This document shows positions 1 through 8,042 of a stretch of DNA of 34,563 nucleotides, in pieces; the first letter of the stretch is position 1; every line of letters begins with the position of its first letter. The translations under genes and the position numbers were made by a program. Below the pieces are notes generated by a model, which had not been told where the DNA came from, made no database searches, and was given only the letters and a program-made list of their open reading frames with translations. The stretch spans positions 1 to 34,563 of the forward strand of contig CANRJF010000026.1 of the NCBI GenBank assembly GCA_947630855.1. Reading direction: 5' to 3'. This DNA comes from an uncultured Lachnospiraceae bacterium (GTDB lineage: Bacteria > Bacillota > Clostridia > Lachnospirales > Lachnospiraceae).

Positions 1-978
1 ATAACTTTTGTATATCTCCGAGAAAACATAGCTTTCAAAGAACGCTCCGGACATTGCGCCTTTTTCTAACGCCTCAGGATTTCCCCACTTTAACAGATAG
101 GCTGCAAGTCCGGTATCTAAAAAGTGAAGAAGCGGCATTTTTACAACACGCTTTAACATATTGTTATGATATGGCTGTATCAGTGCAATAATGTGGGACG
201 ATACAAGAATTGACAGCCATTTCTTAGCCGTTGGCGCTGATATGTCTGCTGCGTTTGCCAGTTCCTCATAAACAACCGGTTTGGAAGTCTGGGCCGCAAC
301 AATGGTCATAAAATTGTAAAACTGCATTTCGTCAGCGACTTGTGCCAAATCCCGAATATCCCGCTGCAAATAGGTATCTACATAGGAGCGGTAATAGGTT
401 TCCCAGTCCACATTTTCGTCTGCATAAAGTTCCGGCATAGAGCCTTTGAAAATTCTTCGGTAAATTTCATTCAGTCCCCGTGGTTTTGTAACAGATAAAC
501 GTTTCATCAGGCGTTCGCTGTCCGTGGAAAACGGCTGGTTTGGCGTCTGATAAATCTCTGCGTCAGAAAGGCCTAACAAGTTTACAATTCCAACACGCCC
601 CGCAAGGCTTTCGCTGACATTTTTCATCAGCCGGAAAACCTGAGAGCCTGTAATCCAGAAATCACCTTTCCGTTTTGAGCGGTCAACGTTCATTTTGATG
701 TAAGGAAGAAGTTCTGTTGCATACTGAATTTCATCGATTAATACCGGAGGCTCATATCTTTGCAGAAATAAGGCAGGGTCGTGTTTTGCAAGATATCGAA
801 CATCAGGGTCATCCAAAGTTACATATTTACGTTCTATCCCCAGCTCCTTCTGCGCCGATGCCAGCTTTTGCAGCAAAGTAGTCTTTCCCACCTGCCTGGG
901 ACCGGTTACCAAAAGGACAGGAAACATTTTGGTAATTCGCATAATCGTATCTTCGGCAGCTCTTTTAATGTATGCCAT
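1..978 (-). CDS. AAA family ATPase with DUF4143-type C-terminus (3' truncated by window edge)
   Basis: About 326 codons are present and the gene runs off the left edge. I translated it from the reverse strand. A Walker A motif GPRQVGKT lies at residues 26-33, a Walker B-like VLIDEI near residue 80, and an ITGS stretch follows, the order seen in the AAA_14 + DUF4143 family. The later part, with YVDTYLQRDIRDLAQV and a helix-turn-helix-like segment, fits DUF4143. The exact role of this family is unknown; many members sit near toxin-antitoxin or mobile genes. The start ATG at 978 has AAGGAGAG just upstream. It lies 44 bases after hicB on the same strand, so it may be co-transcribed with hicAB. 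The family call is secure; the function is not. Confidence 0.85.
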   Translation of the reverse strand, partial: MAYIKRAAEDTIMRITKMFPVLLVTGPRQVGKTTLLQKLASAQKELGIERKYVTLDDPDVRYLAKHDPALFLQRYEPPVLIDEIQYATELLPYIKMNVDRSKRKGDFWITGSQVFRLMKNVSESLAGRVGIVNLLGLSDAEIYQTPNQPFSTDSERLMKRLSVTKPRGLNEIYRRIFKGSMPELYADENVDWETYYRSYVDTYLQRDIRDLAQVADEMQFYNFMTIVAAQTSKPVVYEELANAADISAPTAKKWLSILVSSHIIALIQPYHNNMLKRVVKMPLLHFLDTGLAAYLLKWGNPEALEKGAMSGAFFESYVFSEIYKSY

Positions 979-1022
979 GATAATCTCTCCTTTCTGGGTT
1001 GGTATATGCAAGCAAACCGCTT

Positions 1023-1427
1023 CTATCCAATATGCATTTGAGCTTTCAAAGCATCCTGAAGCACTTGTGAGAAATTAATATTTCGCTCCAATGCGGCGGC
1101 ATTGAGCCATGCAGGCAGGGTGACAGTACGGTTTACAGAGCGGTTGATTTTTGCCATGCGAATAGACGGCATATACACATCAACAAGCACAGCACGTTCA
1201 TTTTCCGCAGTCTTTACATCGGACAAAGGTGTTGGGACGGGGATTTCTTCGCCGTCCTCTTCCATGCCATAGAGGGCACAGCCTAGCAGTTCCCTTGCGG
1301 ATAACAGTGCATTATTATCGTCTGTGCCACTGGTTGCTACATCCAGGTCAGGAAAGACAACCGCTATCTCCTGACCATCTTCATAGGTAAATATAGCAGG
1401 AAATATATATCGTTCCGTTTTTTTCAT
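1023..1427 (-). CDS. hicB: HicB-family antitoxin
   Basis: This 134-residue protein has the HicB layout. A partial RNase H-like N-terminal fold contains the segment YIFPAIFTYEDG and the PDLDVATSG patch, and a C-terminal DNA-binding part carries NRTVTLPAWLNAAALERNINFSQVL, typical of ribbon-helix-helix HicB proteins. In the family, HicB binds and blocks the HicA ribonuclease and represses its own promoter. It follows hicA by 42 bases on the same strand, the usual hicA-hicB order. The ATG at 1427 follows a GGAGG ribosome binding site (AGGAGGTTTTATCT). Assignment to HicB is firm from pattern and neighbour together. Confidence 0.88.
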   Translation of the reverse strand: MKKTERYIFPAIFTYEDGQEIAVVFPDLDVATSGTDDNNALLSARELLGCALYGMEEDGEEIPVPTPLSDVKTAENERAVLVDVYMPSIRMAKINRSVNRTVTLPAWLNAAALERNINFSQVLQDALKAQMHIG

Positions 1428-1469
1428 AGATAAAACCTCCTATTTGAATTGAGGGGAGGGAGCCGGAAC

Positions 1470-1667
1470 TTACCTGAAAATCAGCCCCGACTGTCGTTCA
1501 ATACTGTCAAGCGTTTTACGGGGAATATCTTTATCCGGGTGCTTTACCGTTACACGTCCCTTTTTAAGCGGATGTTTGAACTGGTGATGACTTCCGGTGA
1601 TATCCACGATGTACCATCCATCCGCTTTCAGCATTTTTATTACTTCCCTCGATGAATAGCTTTTCAT
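1470..1667 (-). CDS. hicA: HicA-family mRNA interferase toxin
   Basis: This 65-residue protein has typical HicA length. It begins with KSYSSREVIKMLKADGWY, then has the family hallmark GSHHQFKHP containing the catalytic histidine, followed by a basic VTVKHPDKDIPRKTL stretch. HicA toxins fold as a dsRNA-binding-like domain and cleave mRNA in a ribosome-independent way. The gene is first in the leftward hicA-hicB pair, directly behind a strong promoter at 1691-1719. No truncation or frameshift is visible, so the toxin should be functional. Confidence 0.92.
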   Translation of the reverse strand: MKSYSSREVIKMLKADGWYIVDITGSHHQFKHPLKKGRVTVKHPDKDIPRKTLDSIERQSGLIFR

Positions 1668-1690
1668 TTAGTTTCCCTCCCGGCAATTTT

Positions 1691-1719
1691 ATTATAACAC
1701 ATATAAAAATATTTGCCAA
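1691..1719 (-). promoter_or_regulatory. Promoter of hicAB
   Basis: Reading the minus strand there is a -35 box TTGGCA (1714-1719), a 17-base spacer and a perfect -10 box TATAAT (1691-1696). Transcription should start near 1684, about 17 bases before the hicA ATG. Spacing and sequence fit a sigma-A type promoter. Confidence 0.7.
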
Positions 1720-1732
1720 TCTCCTGTCAAAA

Positions 1733-1772
1733 TTATACAGTGTATAAATTTCACTGGTATTTCTGTTATAAT
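1733..1772 (+). promoter_or_regulatory. Extended -10 promoter and dyad operator of the ABC transporter operon
   Basis: TGTTATAAT (1764-1772) forms an extended -10 box. The -35 region is weak. A perfect dyad TTATAC-AGT-GTATAA (1733-1747) covers the position where the -35 box would be, so it could bind a regulator. The regulator is not identified. Confidence 0.5.
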
Positions 1773-1840
1773 CTATTTAATGATTATTTAATAATTTCTC
1801 TTGTAGAATCAATTCAGAAGCAAGAGAAAGGAGTAACAAA

Positions 1841-4210
1841 ATGTATCTAAACATACTAAAAAAAGACTTAAAACGAAAAAGGACAATGAATATTATTCTT
1901 TTGTTATTTATTGTTCTTGCCACTATGTTTGTGTCGTCGAGTGTAAACAACATTATAAATGTTACCACGGCGCTGGACAATTATTTTGAAATGGCAAATG
2001 CCCCTGATTATTTTGCGGCTGCTATGAATAAAAATCTTGCCGTTGACATTGATGAAACGGTAAGCTCGGCAAGTGCAGTAGATAGTTATGCAACGGAAAA
2101 CATATTTTTTTTATCGCCCGATAATTTTATCTATGAGGATGAGGACATAGTTATTGAGGCCGGTACGAATCTGGTTCACAGTGACATTTGTATGAATTAT
2201 TTTCTTTCCGATGGCAGTATCCTTGAAACGGTAGAGAAGGGAGAGTTTTATATGACGGAGGGTAAGGCGGACGCTCTCGGCGTTGATGTGGGCGATAAGC
2301 TTACCATAGAATTAAACGGTGTGAGACGTGAATTTGTTCTTGCAGATAAAATAAAGGATGCACTTTTTGGTTCAAGTGGGATATCTTTTACCCGTTATAT
2401 AATAAGCGAGGAGGATTTTGAGTGTTTTCTTTCCGCAGAAAACACGGAGGAATATTACGGCGGTACTCTTGTCTACATATATTCTTCCAATATTGAAACG
2501 GCTCTGCCGCAGATAAAACCGCTTATAGATAACAGTGCTCTCACAATGGACAGAGCCACTATGGAATTCTGCTATATTTTTGATATGATAGTGGTAGGCG
2601 TTCTGCTTGTGGTAAGTATTCTGCTTATTATAATAGCATTTGTGGTCTTGCGTTTTACCATTTCTTTTACACTTTCCGAGGAATTCCGTGAAATCGGGGT
2701 AATGAAGGCTATTGGTATCGGCAATTTTAAAATCCGGTGCTTATACCTTGTAAAGTATATGGGGCTTTCCATAATCGGTGCGGTTATTGGTCTTGCCCTT
2801 AGCTTCCCCTTCGGTAAAATGCTTATGAGCGTTTCCTCCCAGGCAATTATTGTGGGAAATCAGAGCCTGATTTTGGTAAACATTTTCTGTGCAGTGCTGG
2901 TAATTGCGGTAATTTTGCTGTTCTGTTACGGCTGTACAGGCAAGGTCAGGAAAATGACGCCCATTGACGCTATCAGAAACGGTCAGACAGGTGAACGCTT
3001 CCGCAAAAAGAGTGTAATGAGCCTAAGTAAATCAAAGCTTCCGATGGCGCCTTTCCTTGCACTTAATGATATTGTAAGCAGCCCCAGGCGTTACAGCATT
3101 ATCACACTTACATTCTTCCTGTGTCTTGCTCTTTTGCTTGTGCTTTCGGCAACCGTTTCTACTATGAACAGCGGCAGCCTTGCCTCCACATTAGGATGGG
3201 CAGACTGTGACATATATCTTGACAGTAAAATAATTGCGGAATGTATGCTGGAAGACGGACACGAAAAGCTTGAAAAGCACCTTGACGAAATGGAACAGAC
3301 TCTTGCAAAAAACGGTATTCCTGCAAAATGCTATCAGGAAATTATGTTTACCCTTCCTGTATCTTTCGGAGAAAACGAGAGCAATATCTGTATATATCAA
3401 GGCACAGGCGTGACAATGGATATGTATGAATACACAGAAGGAACAATACCACAGAATACCGATGAAATTGCAATAACACGAATGGCTGCGGATAGGCTGG
3501 ATGCAAATATTGGTGATACCGTTACGATTAAAACCATTGACGGAGATAAGGAATATATCATTTCGGCGTTTTTCCAGGCTATGAATATGCAGGGCATCGG
3601 GATCAGACTTCACAGCGATGAATACATAAATTACGTTCAGGCACAGGCCGGTCTCAATACACAGATTACCTTTACGGATAATCCTGACAGCAAGGAAATT
3701 GAACAGAGAATGGAAGAAATTCAGAAAATTTTTCCCGATTATAATAATATAGAAACCTGCGCCGAAACAATAGCGGATATGCTGGGTGTTACGGATACTC
3801 TTGCCGCAGTAAAATCTCTTGTAGTTGCCCTTACAATCGTCTTAGCCGCACTTATAACCGTGCTTATGGAGCGTTCCTTTATCGCAAAGGAGCAGGGAGA
3901 AATCGCACTTATGAAAGCAATTGGCACACGAAACGGAAAAATCTACATTTACCACGCATTGCGATTTGTATTTGTGGGAATTATTGCGGTAATTATGGGT
4001 GAAATTTTCGCACTGCCCCTGACTCATCTCTGCATTGACCCGATATTTAAAATGATGGGTATGGAGCTTGCAGTTGACTACGTTATCAATCCTGTTGAAA
4101 TGTATTTTATCTTCCCCCTTGTAATTCTTGTTACAACAACCGTAAGTGCATTACTGACCTCACTTTATACAAGAAAAATCAAGTCCTCCGACACTGCTAA
4201 CATTGAATAA
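1841..4210 (+). CDS. FtsX-like ABC transporter permease
   Basis: This 789-residue membrane protein has the duplicated FtsX/MacB-type permease layout. There is an N-terminal membrane segment at about residues 16-38, a large extracytoplasmic region, a three-segment block near residues 245-370, and a second copy with its own extracytoplasmic region and C-terminal segments near residues 660-780. Each membrane block contains the coupling-helix pattern EIGVMKAIG or EIALMKAIG, diagnostic of this family. Members of this long two-domain type often act in antimicrobial peptide export or resistance, or in cell-envelope processes. The substrate cannot be read from the sequence. The ATPase partner starts 14 bases downstream. 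No histidine kinase/response regulator pair of BceRS type is next to it. The ATG at 1841 has AGAAAGGAG upstream. Confidence 0.87.
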   Translation: MYLNILKKDLKRKRTMNIILLLFIVLATMFVSSSVNNIINVTTALDNYFEMANAPDYFAAAMNKNLAVDIDETVSSASAVDSYATENIFFLSPDNFIYEDEDIVIEAGTNLVHSDICMNYFLSDGSILETVEKGEFYMTEGKADALGVDVGDKLTIELNGVRREFVLADKIKDALFGSSGISFTRYIISEEDFECFLSAENTEEYYGGTLVYIYSSNIETALPQIKPLIDNSALTMDRATMEFCYIFDMIVVGVLLVVSILLIIIAFVVLRFTISFTLSEEFREIGVMKAIGIGNFKIRCLYLVKYMGLSIIGAVIGLALSFPFGKMLMSVSSQAIIVGNQSLILVNIFCAVLVIAVILLFCYGCTGKVRKMTPIDAIRNGQTGERFRKKSVMSLSKSKLPMAPFLALNDIVSSPRRYSIITLTFFLCLALLLVLSATVSTMNSGSLASTLGWADCDIYLDSKIIAECMLEDGHEKLEKHLDEMEQTLAKNGIPAKCYQEIMFTLPVSFGENESNICIYQGTGVTMDMYEYTEGTIPQNTDEIAITRMAADRLDANIGDTVTIKTIDGDKEYIISAFFQAMNMQGIGIRLHSDEYINYVQAQAGLNTQITFTDNPDSKEIEQRMEEIQKIFPDYNNIETCAETIADMLGVTDTLAAVKSLVVALTIVLAALITVLMERSFIAKEQGEIALMKAIGTRNGKIYIYHALRFVFVGIIAVIMGEIFALPLTHLCIDPIFKMMGMELAVDYVINPVEMYFIFPLVILVTTTVSALLTSLYTRKIKSSDTANIE

Positions 4211-4224
4211 GAAAGGAAACCATT

Positions 4225-4986
4225 ATGAATATCTTAGAAGTAAAAGATCTTTGCAAAACATATATCGTAAACAAACGTCAGAACAACGTTTTAAAAAATG
4301 TAAACTTTACCGTTTCTGAAGGCGAAATGGTAGCCGTTATGGGTCCGTCCGGATCGGGAAAATCCACGCTCCTGTATTCCGTTTCGGGAATGGATAACAT
4401 AACCGCGGGCGAAGTGGATTTCAACGGCAAAAACATCGCGAAAATGAACCAAAAGGAACTCGCCGAGCTTCGGCTTGACGAAATGGGCTTTATCTTTCAG
4501 CAGATGTATATGCTTAAAAATCTGACCGTTCTCGACAATATTATTCTTCCTGCGGTACAATCTAATAAAAATACCGAAACACGTAAGGAAACGGCCCAGC
4601 GTGGACAGGACTTAATGCGTAAGATGGGTATTATTGACATTGCCGATAACGACATCAATGAAGTTTCGGGAGGGCAGCTTCAGAGAGCCTGTATTTGTAG
4701 AAGCATGATTAATAGGCCTAAGGTTTTATTTGCGGATGAACCTACGGGAGCTTTGAACAGAACTGCGTCAAACGAGGTAATGGAGGAACTGGTGAAGCTG
4801 AATAAAGAAGGAACAACCATTATGATGGTTACCCATGATGCAAAAGTAGCTGCAAGATGCAAGCGGGTTTTGTATATCGTGGACGGTAATATTAAGGGCG
4901 AGTATGCGGCGCCGGAGGATGAAACATATACCCAGAATGATAAAGAGAGACGGCTGAATACCTGGCTTATGGACTTAGGCTGGTAA
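4225..4986 (+). CDS. ABC transporter ATP-binding protein, partner of the FtsX-like permease
   Basis: This 253-residue protein carries a complete set of ABC ATPase motifs: Walker A GPSGSGKST (residues 40-48), Q-loop FIFQQ, signature VSGGQLQRA, Walker B VLFADEP with the following TGAL D-loop, and switch histidine in MVTHD. The sequence around the signature places it in the MacB/LolD/BceA class that powers FtsX-like permeases. It is the second gene of the two-gene operon and is followed by a GC-rich terminator hairpin. It is cytosolic and drives the permease by ATP hydrolysis. Length is normal and all catalytic residues are present. Confidence 0.93.
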   Translation: MNILEVKDLCKTYIVNKRQNNVLKNVNFTVSEGEMVAVMGPSGSGKSTLLYSVSGMDNITAGEVDFNGKNIAKMNQKELAELRLDEMGFIFQQMYMLKNLTVLDNIILPAVQSNKNTETRKETAQRGQDLMRKMGIIDIADNDINEVSGGQLQRACICRSMINRPKVLFADEPTGALNRTASNEVMEELVKLNKEGTTIMMVTHDAKVAARCKRVLYIVDGNIKGEYAAPEDETYTQNDKERRLNTWLMDLGW

Positions 4987-4997
4987 AGGCAGTCAAA

Positions 4998-5035
4998 GGC
5001 CCCGCTGTCTTTTGCGGGGCTGTCTACTATTTTAT
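4998..5035 (+). terminator. Intrinsic terminator of the ABC operon
   Basis: A perfect stem GCCCCGC (4999-5005) / GCGGGGC (5014-5020) with an 8-base loop starts 12 bases after the ATPase stop codon and is followed by the T-rich run TGTCTACTATTTTATTT. Confidence 0.75.
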
Positions 5036-5042
5036 TTGTGCA

Positions 5043-5084
5043 GAGCCGCGTAAAGAAATTAGCTGCTGGCGCAGCACGCGGCTC
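5043..5084. repeat. Nested inverted repeat
   Basis: Outer arms GAGCCGCG (5043-5050) and CGCGGCTC (5077-5084) are perfect complements. They enclose a second hairpin GCTGC-TGGC-GCAGC (5062-5075). The structure lies between two convergent genes. It may be a REP-like element; no second full copy was found in the window. Confidence 0.5.
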
Positions 5085-5094
5085 GCACGGCCTG

Positions 5095-5118
5095 GCAGGG
5101 GCAATAAATTGCCCCTGC
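5095..5118. terminator. Hairpin at the end of the U32-like gene
   Basis: A perfect 10-bp stem GCAGGGGCAA / TTGCCCCTGC with a 4-base loop abuts the stop codon of the leftward gene that ends at 5118. No T run follows on the minus strand, but the plus strand continues AT-rich (TAGATTTTAAATATATTC). It may stop transcription in either direction or stabilise the 3' end. Confidence 0.5.
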
Positions 5119-5987
5119 TAGATTTTAAATATATTCCGCAGGATACAAAACCTTACCTGGTCACGATATTCGGGTTTAACAAGATAGTACACAAAACTTT
5201 CCAGTACTTTGTATTTATTGAAAGCCCGTCCGTCCAGTTTAAAGTTAAAAAATCCCGCCTCTTTATATTTTCCGTAAAGCAAATCCGTGGTGATAAAAGA
5301 CCTGTTGCTCATAATATCAAAAAAGCTGCGTTTAATATTCGGGCAGGGGGCAAATGTAGTTTCGGAAAATTCCAACTGGCATTGCCCCACGGTTTTGTAG
5401 TGTTCCGTTCTGTTAGGGCAGTCGTCCATACAATAGTGGTTGGCAATCAGTTCGATTTTTTCTTTATGGGGCAGGGAAAATAAGGTATCTGTATTGTTTA
5501 AGGCAGAATCCAAAACTACCAGGGCATAATCTTTTTCCAATTCACTTTTTATGGCATCTATATTTTTCAGGCATTTGGTGGTGGAGGAAATCACCGGATA
5601 CTCCGGGAAGGCATTTCTTATATATTCTTCCAGCAGAGGGGAATTTACCAGAACTTCGTTCTGCCCGTTTGCCCCCATTTCCAGACACAGGTTGCAAAAT
5701 GTATCTAAAAGATGATGTTTTTCGATTAGAGGGTTTGTAAAAGTATAACGGAGGGCAATATTCCGCCTGTTTAACTCCGTAATAACAAGTTCTATTTCCT
5801 GTTTTGTACAGCTTCCCAGCATAACCCTGCCGCCGTTCCAGATGCTTCCGGGGAAACAGCCGTAGGAAGCGGCAATTTCCGTATTTTCGTAGAAACATTG
5901 GGGAGACTGTTTCATCATATCGTCTAAAAATGTAATCAGGTGAAAATTGGAATAAAAATCAGGGAGAAAAAAGCGGATTTTTTTCAT
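5118..5987 (-). CDS. U32 peptidase-like (YhbU/UbiV-like) TIM-barrel protein
   Basis: This 289-residue protein is not one I can name. The pattern resembles U32/UbiU-UbiV proteins, which are TIM-barrel-like and often bind a [4Fe-4S] cluster. There is a (V)LVNSPLLEEYIRNAFPEYPVISST strand-helix segment, and a run of four cysteines C186, C190, C203 and C215, the first pair in CMDDCPNR and followed by HY. A later FKLDGR segment matches the FKxEGR motif found after the cysteines in U32 proteins. It lacks a signal peptide and should be cytosolic. Length fits the shorter UbiV-like group. An extended -10 box (TGTTATACT on the minus strand, 6077-6085) is a plausible promoter. The family likeness is inferred from motifs by eye. 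Confidence 0.55.
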   Translation of the reverse strand: MKKIRFFLPDFYSNFHLITFLDDMMKQSPQCFYENTEIAASYGCFPGSIWNGGRVMLGSCTKQEIELVITELNRRNIALRYTFTNPLIEKHHLLDTFCNLCLEMGANGQNEVLVNSPLLEEYIRNAFPEYPVISSTTKCLKNIDAIKSELEKDYALVVLDSALNNTDTLFSLPHKEKIELIANHYCMDDCPNRTEHYKTVGQCQLEFSETTFAPCPNIKRSFFDIMSNRSFITTDLLYGKYKEAGFFNFKLDGRAFNKYKVLESFVYYLVKPEYRDQVRFCILRNIFKI

Positions 5988-6023
5988 GGATAAAGTCCTC
6001 CTGTGTAGTTGATTCCCGCGGGC

Positions 6024-6067
6024 AACAAGCCAGGTAACTGCCTGCAGGCAGATGCCCTTAGGTTGTT
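6024..6067. repeat. Imperfect hairpin with a perfect 14-base palindromic core
   Basis: The core CTGCCTGCAGGCAG (6038-6051) is a perfect palindrome. Outer arms AACAA (6024-6028) / TTGTT (6063-6067) extend it with bulges. The central GCAGGCA-(G)ATG resembles the hairpin at 11268-11310. The rest of the 215-base gap around it holds only the leftward promoter candidate and AT-rich sequence. Confidence 0.45.
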
Positions 6068-6202
6068 TACCCTATCAGTATAACATAAAACGGGAAATGA
6101 TAAGAAAAAAATGGATATTTTTTTTGTATCTGTACATAGTTAATAAAAAAGGAGTTTAAAACAGTTTCTTTTTTACAGGAACAATACAGAGGGGAAATAA
6201 TC

Positions 6203-7357
6203 ATGTATCTGATAAACGGAAAAATACTTACAATGGCAGAAAAAGATTTTGAATCCGGCTATATTTGCTGGAATAACGGAAAAATAAAGTCCCTGGGGGA
6301 TATGCAGGAGTTTCCGGGGGCAAAAGAGGGAGAGGAAATTCTTAATGTATCGGGGGCATGGGTTTTGCCCGGCCTTATTGATGCCCACTGCCATGTGGGA
6401 ATCTCCGAGGAAAAAGGAGGCGTGGTGGTGGATGACTGCAACGAGATGACTACGCCCATGACACCATGGCTTAGGGGCATTGACGGCATTAATCCCATGG
6501 ATGCGGCCTTTCACGATGCCATTGCGGCAGGTATAACTTCTTTGATGACCGGGCCGGGCAGTTCCAATGTGGCAGGGGGGCAGTCCGTGTTTTTAAAGAC
6601 CCGGGGGCGCTGCCTTGACCATATGATTGTAAAGGCTCCGGCGGCTATGAAAGTGGCGTTTGGGGAAAATCCGAAAGTGAATTACGGGCAGAAGGACGTA
6701 TTGCCCGGCAGCCGTATGGGAATCGGGGGAATGCTGCGGGAGGAGCTTTTTAAAGCCCGCAATTATCTGGAGAAAAAAGAGAAAGGGGCATTGGAGGAAG
6801 AGGATTTTCGCATGGAATGCTGGATGCCTGTGCTTAAAAAAGAGATTCCCTTAAAGGCCCATGCCCACCGGGCAGACGATATTTTAACGGCAATCCGCAT
6901 TGCAAAAGAATTTGATTTGGATATGACCCTTGACCACTGTACGGAAGGCCATTTAATTGCAGAGGAAATTGTCAAGTCGGGATTTCCGGCTATTGTGGGC
7001 CCCACCCTTACCGCCCGTTCTAAGATAGAGGTGAAATATCTTGATTTTAAAAATGTAGGAGTGTTAAACCGTGCCGGGGTGAAAACCGCCATTATGACAG
7101 ACCACCCGGTTTCTTTGATTCAGTATCTTCCCCTGTGTGTAGGGTTAAGCGTAAAGCACGGGCTGGATTTGCAGGAAGGGTTTAAGGCGATGACAAAATA
7201 TCCGGCGGAAATCTGCGGTGTGGGAGAGCGGGTAGGGACGCTGGAAGTTGGAAAAGATGCGGATATTGCCGTATTTACCGGAAATCCTATGGAAACTTTT
7301 ACAAAGACGTTGTATACCATAATCGACGGAACAATCGTTTACCGGGGAGAAACTTGA
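6203..7357 (+). CDS. Amidohydrolase family protein (imidazolonepropionase-like)
   Basis: This 384-residue protein has the metal-dependent amidohydrolase layout. A small N-terminal beta domain (residues 1-50) leads to GLIDAHCHVG with the metal-binding HxH pair H62/H64. Further candidate metal ligands are H220/H222 in KAHAHR, H245 in LDHCTEGH, and the catalytic-type aspartate D300 in MTDHP. A C-terminal VGTLEVGKDADIAVFTGNP segment is standard for the family. It would hydrolyse a cyclic or linear amide in the cytosol; the substrate cannot be told. GAGGGG stands at the right distance from the ATG at 6203. Its stop codon lies inside the -35 box of the biotin operon, so the genes are packed but separately promoted. 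Confidence 0.87.
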   Translation: MYLINGKILTMAEKDFESGYICWNNGKIKSLGDMQEFPGAKEGEEILNVSGAWVLPGLIDAHCHVGISEEKGGVVVDDCNEMTTPMTPWLRGIDGINPMDAAFHDAIAAGITSLMTGPGSSNVAGGQSVFLKTRGRCLDHMIVKAPAAMKVAFGENPKVNYGQKDVLPGSRMGIGGMLREELFKARNYLEKKEKGALEEEDFRMECWMPVLKKEIPLKAHAHRADDILTAIRIAKEFDLDMTLDHCTEGHLIAEEIVKSGFPAIVGPTLTARSKIEVKYLDFKNVGVLNRAGVKTAIMTDHPVSLIQYLPLCVGLSVKHGLDLQEGFKAMTKYPAEICGVGERVGTLEVGKDADIAVFTGNPMETFTKTLYTIIDGTIVYRGET

Positions 7358-7382
7358 CATTTCTTTCCATTCTTGCTATACT
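7354..7382 (+). promoter_or_regulatory. Promoter of the bioYBDA operon
   Basis: A perfect -35 TTGACA (7354-7359), a 17-base spacer and -10 TATACT (7377-7382) give a near-consensus promoter. The -35 box contains the stop codon of the amidohydrolase gene. The start point should fall near 7389, inside the BirA operator. Confidence 0.85.
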
Positions 7383-7428
7383 TTCTGATTGTAAACCAAC
7401 AATAATTTAAAGGTTAACAATCAGAAAG
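7381..7428 (+). promoter_or_regulatory. BirA operator overlapping the bio transcription start
   Basis: Two 17-base arms, CTTTCTGATTGTAAACC (7381-7397) and GGTTAACAATCAGAAAG (7412-7428), are inverted with one mismatch and a 14-base centre. The inner part, TTGTAAACC...GGTTAACAA, is the known BirA operator pattern. BirA with biotinyl-AMP should repress the operon here when biotin is plentiful. The arms extend beyond the usual core. Confidence 0.85.
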
Positions 7429-7436
7429 GAAAGATT

Positions 7437-8033
7437 ATGGATAAGATGAAAAAAACAGCAGCAGTACCCCTTGGGGAAAAAGGGAAATTTTCTGTCAGGG
7501 ATTTGGCAATGTGTGCACTATTTACAACCCTTACCGCAGCAGGGGCGTTTATTAAAATTCCCGTGCCGGTGGTGCCCTTTACTTTACAATTTTTGTTTAC
7601 CATGCTCTCAGGGCTTCTTCTGGGCAGTAAAAAGGGAGCCGCCAGCGTAGGAGTGTATGTATTGCTGGGCCTTGTGGGGGTTCCGGTATTTGCCGAGGGG
7701 GGCGGCTTCTGGTACATATTAAAACCCAGCTTTGGATATTTAATCGGATTTATCATTGCAACATATGTCACAGGGAAAATAACGGAGAACATGAAAAAAC
7801 TGGTGACATGGAAAATACTCGTGGCAAATTTTACCGGCCTTCTTATTGTTTACGGGGTTGGAATGGTATATTATTATATAATCTGCAATTACGTTATTGA
7901 CACGCCTTTAGGGATTTGGCCCCTGTTTTTATATTGTTTTATTATGGCGGTGCCGGGAGATATCTGTCTTTGTATCCTGGCGGCTTTTATAGCAAAAAGA
8001 GTGAAACCGGTTTTGCGGAATATGGGATATTAG
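7437..8033 (+). CDS. bioY: Biotin transporter BioY (ECF S-component)
   Basis: This 198-residue integral membrane protein has the BioY pattern. The N-terminal ALFTTLTAAGAFIKIPVPVVPFTLQFLFTMLSGLLLG segment is characteristic, followed by GVYVLLGLVGVPVFAEGGG and about six hydrophobic segments in all. BioY is the biotin-binding component of an energy-coupling-factor importer, working alone or with EcfAA'T proteins encoded elsewhere. It is first in the operon, directly behind the BirA operator, with AGAAAGGAAAG as ribosome binding site. Its place ahead of the biosynthesis genes couples uptake and synthesis under one control. Confidence 0.93.
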   Translation: MDKMKKTAAVPLGEKGKFSVRDLAMCALFTTLTAAGAFIKIPVPVVPFTLQFLFTMLSGLLLGSKKGAASVGVYVLLGLVGVPVFAEGGGFWYILKPSFGYLIGFIIATYVTGKITENMKKLVTWKILVANFTGLLIVYGVGMVYYYIICNYVIDTPLGIWPLFLYCFIMAVPGDICLCILAAFIAKRVKPVLRNMGY

Positions 8034-8042
8034 GAGAGAATT

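Noticed and set aside
3191-3613. Reverse-strand reading frame inside the ABC permease gene
   Set aside because: It overlaps conserved permease coding sequence and resembles no protein family.
7360-7436. Riboswitch ahead of bioY
   Set aside because: The leader is too short for a known aptamer and the dyad matches the BirA operator instead.
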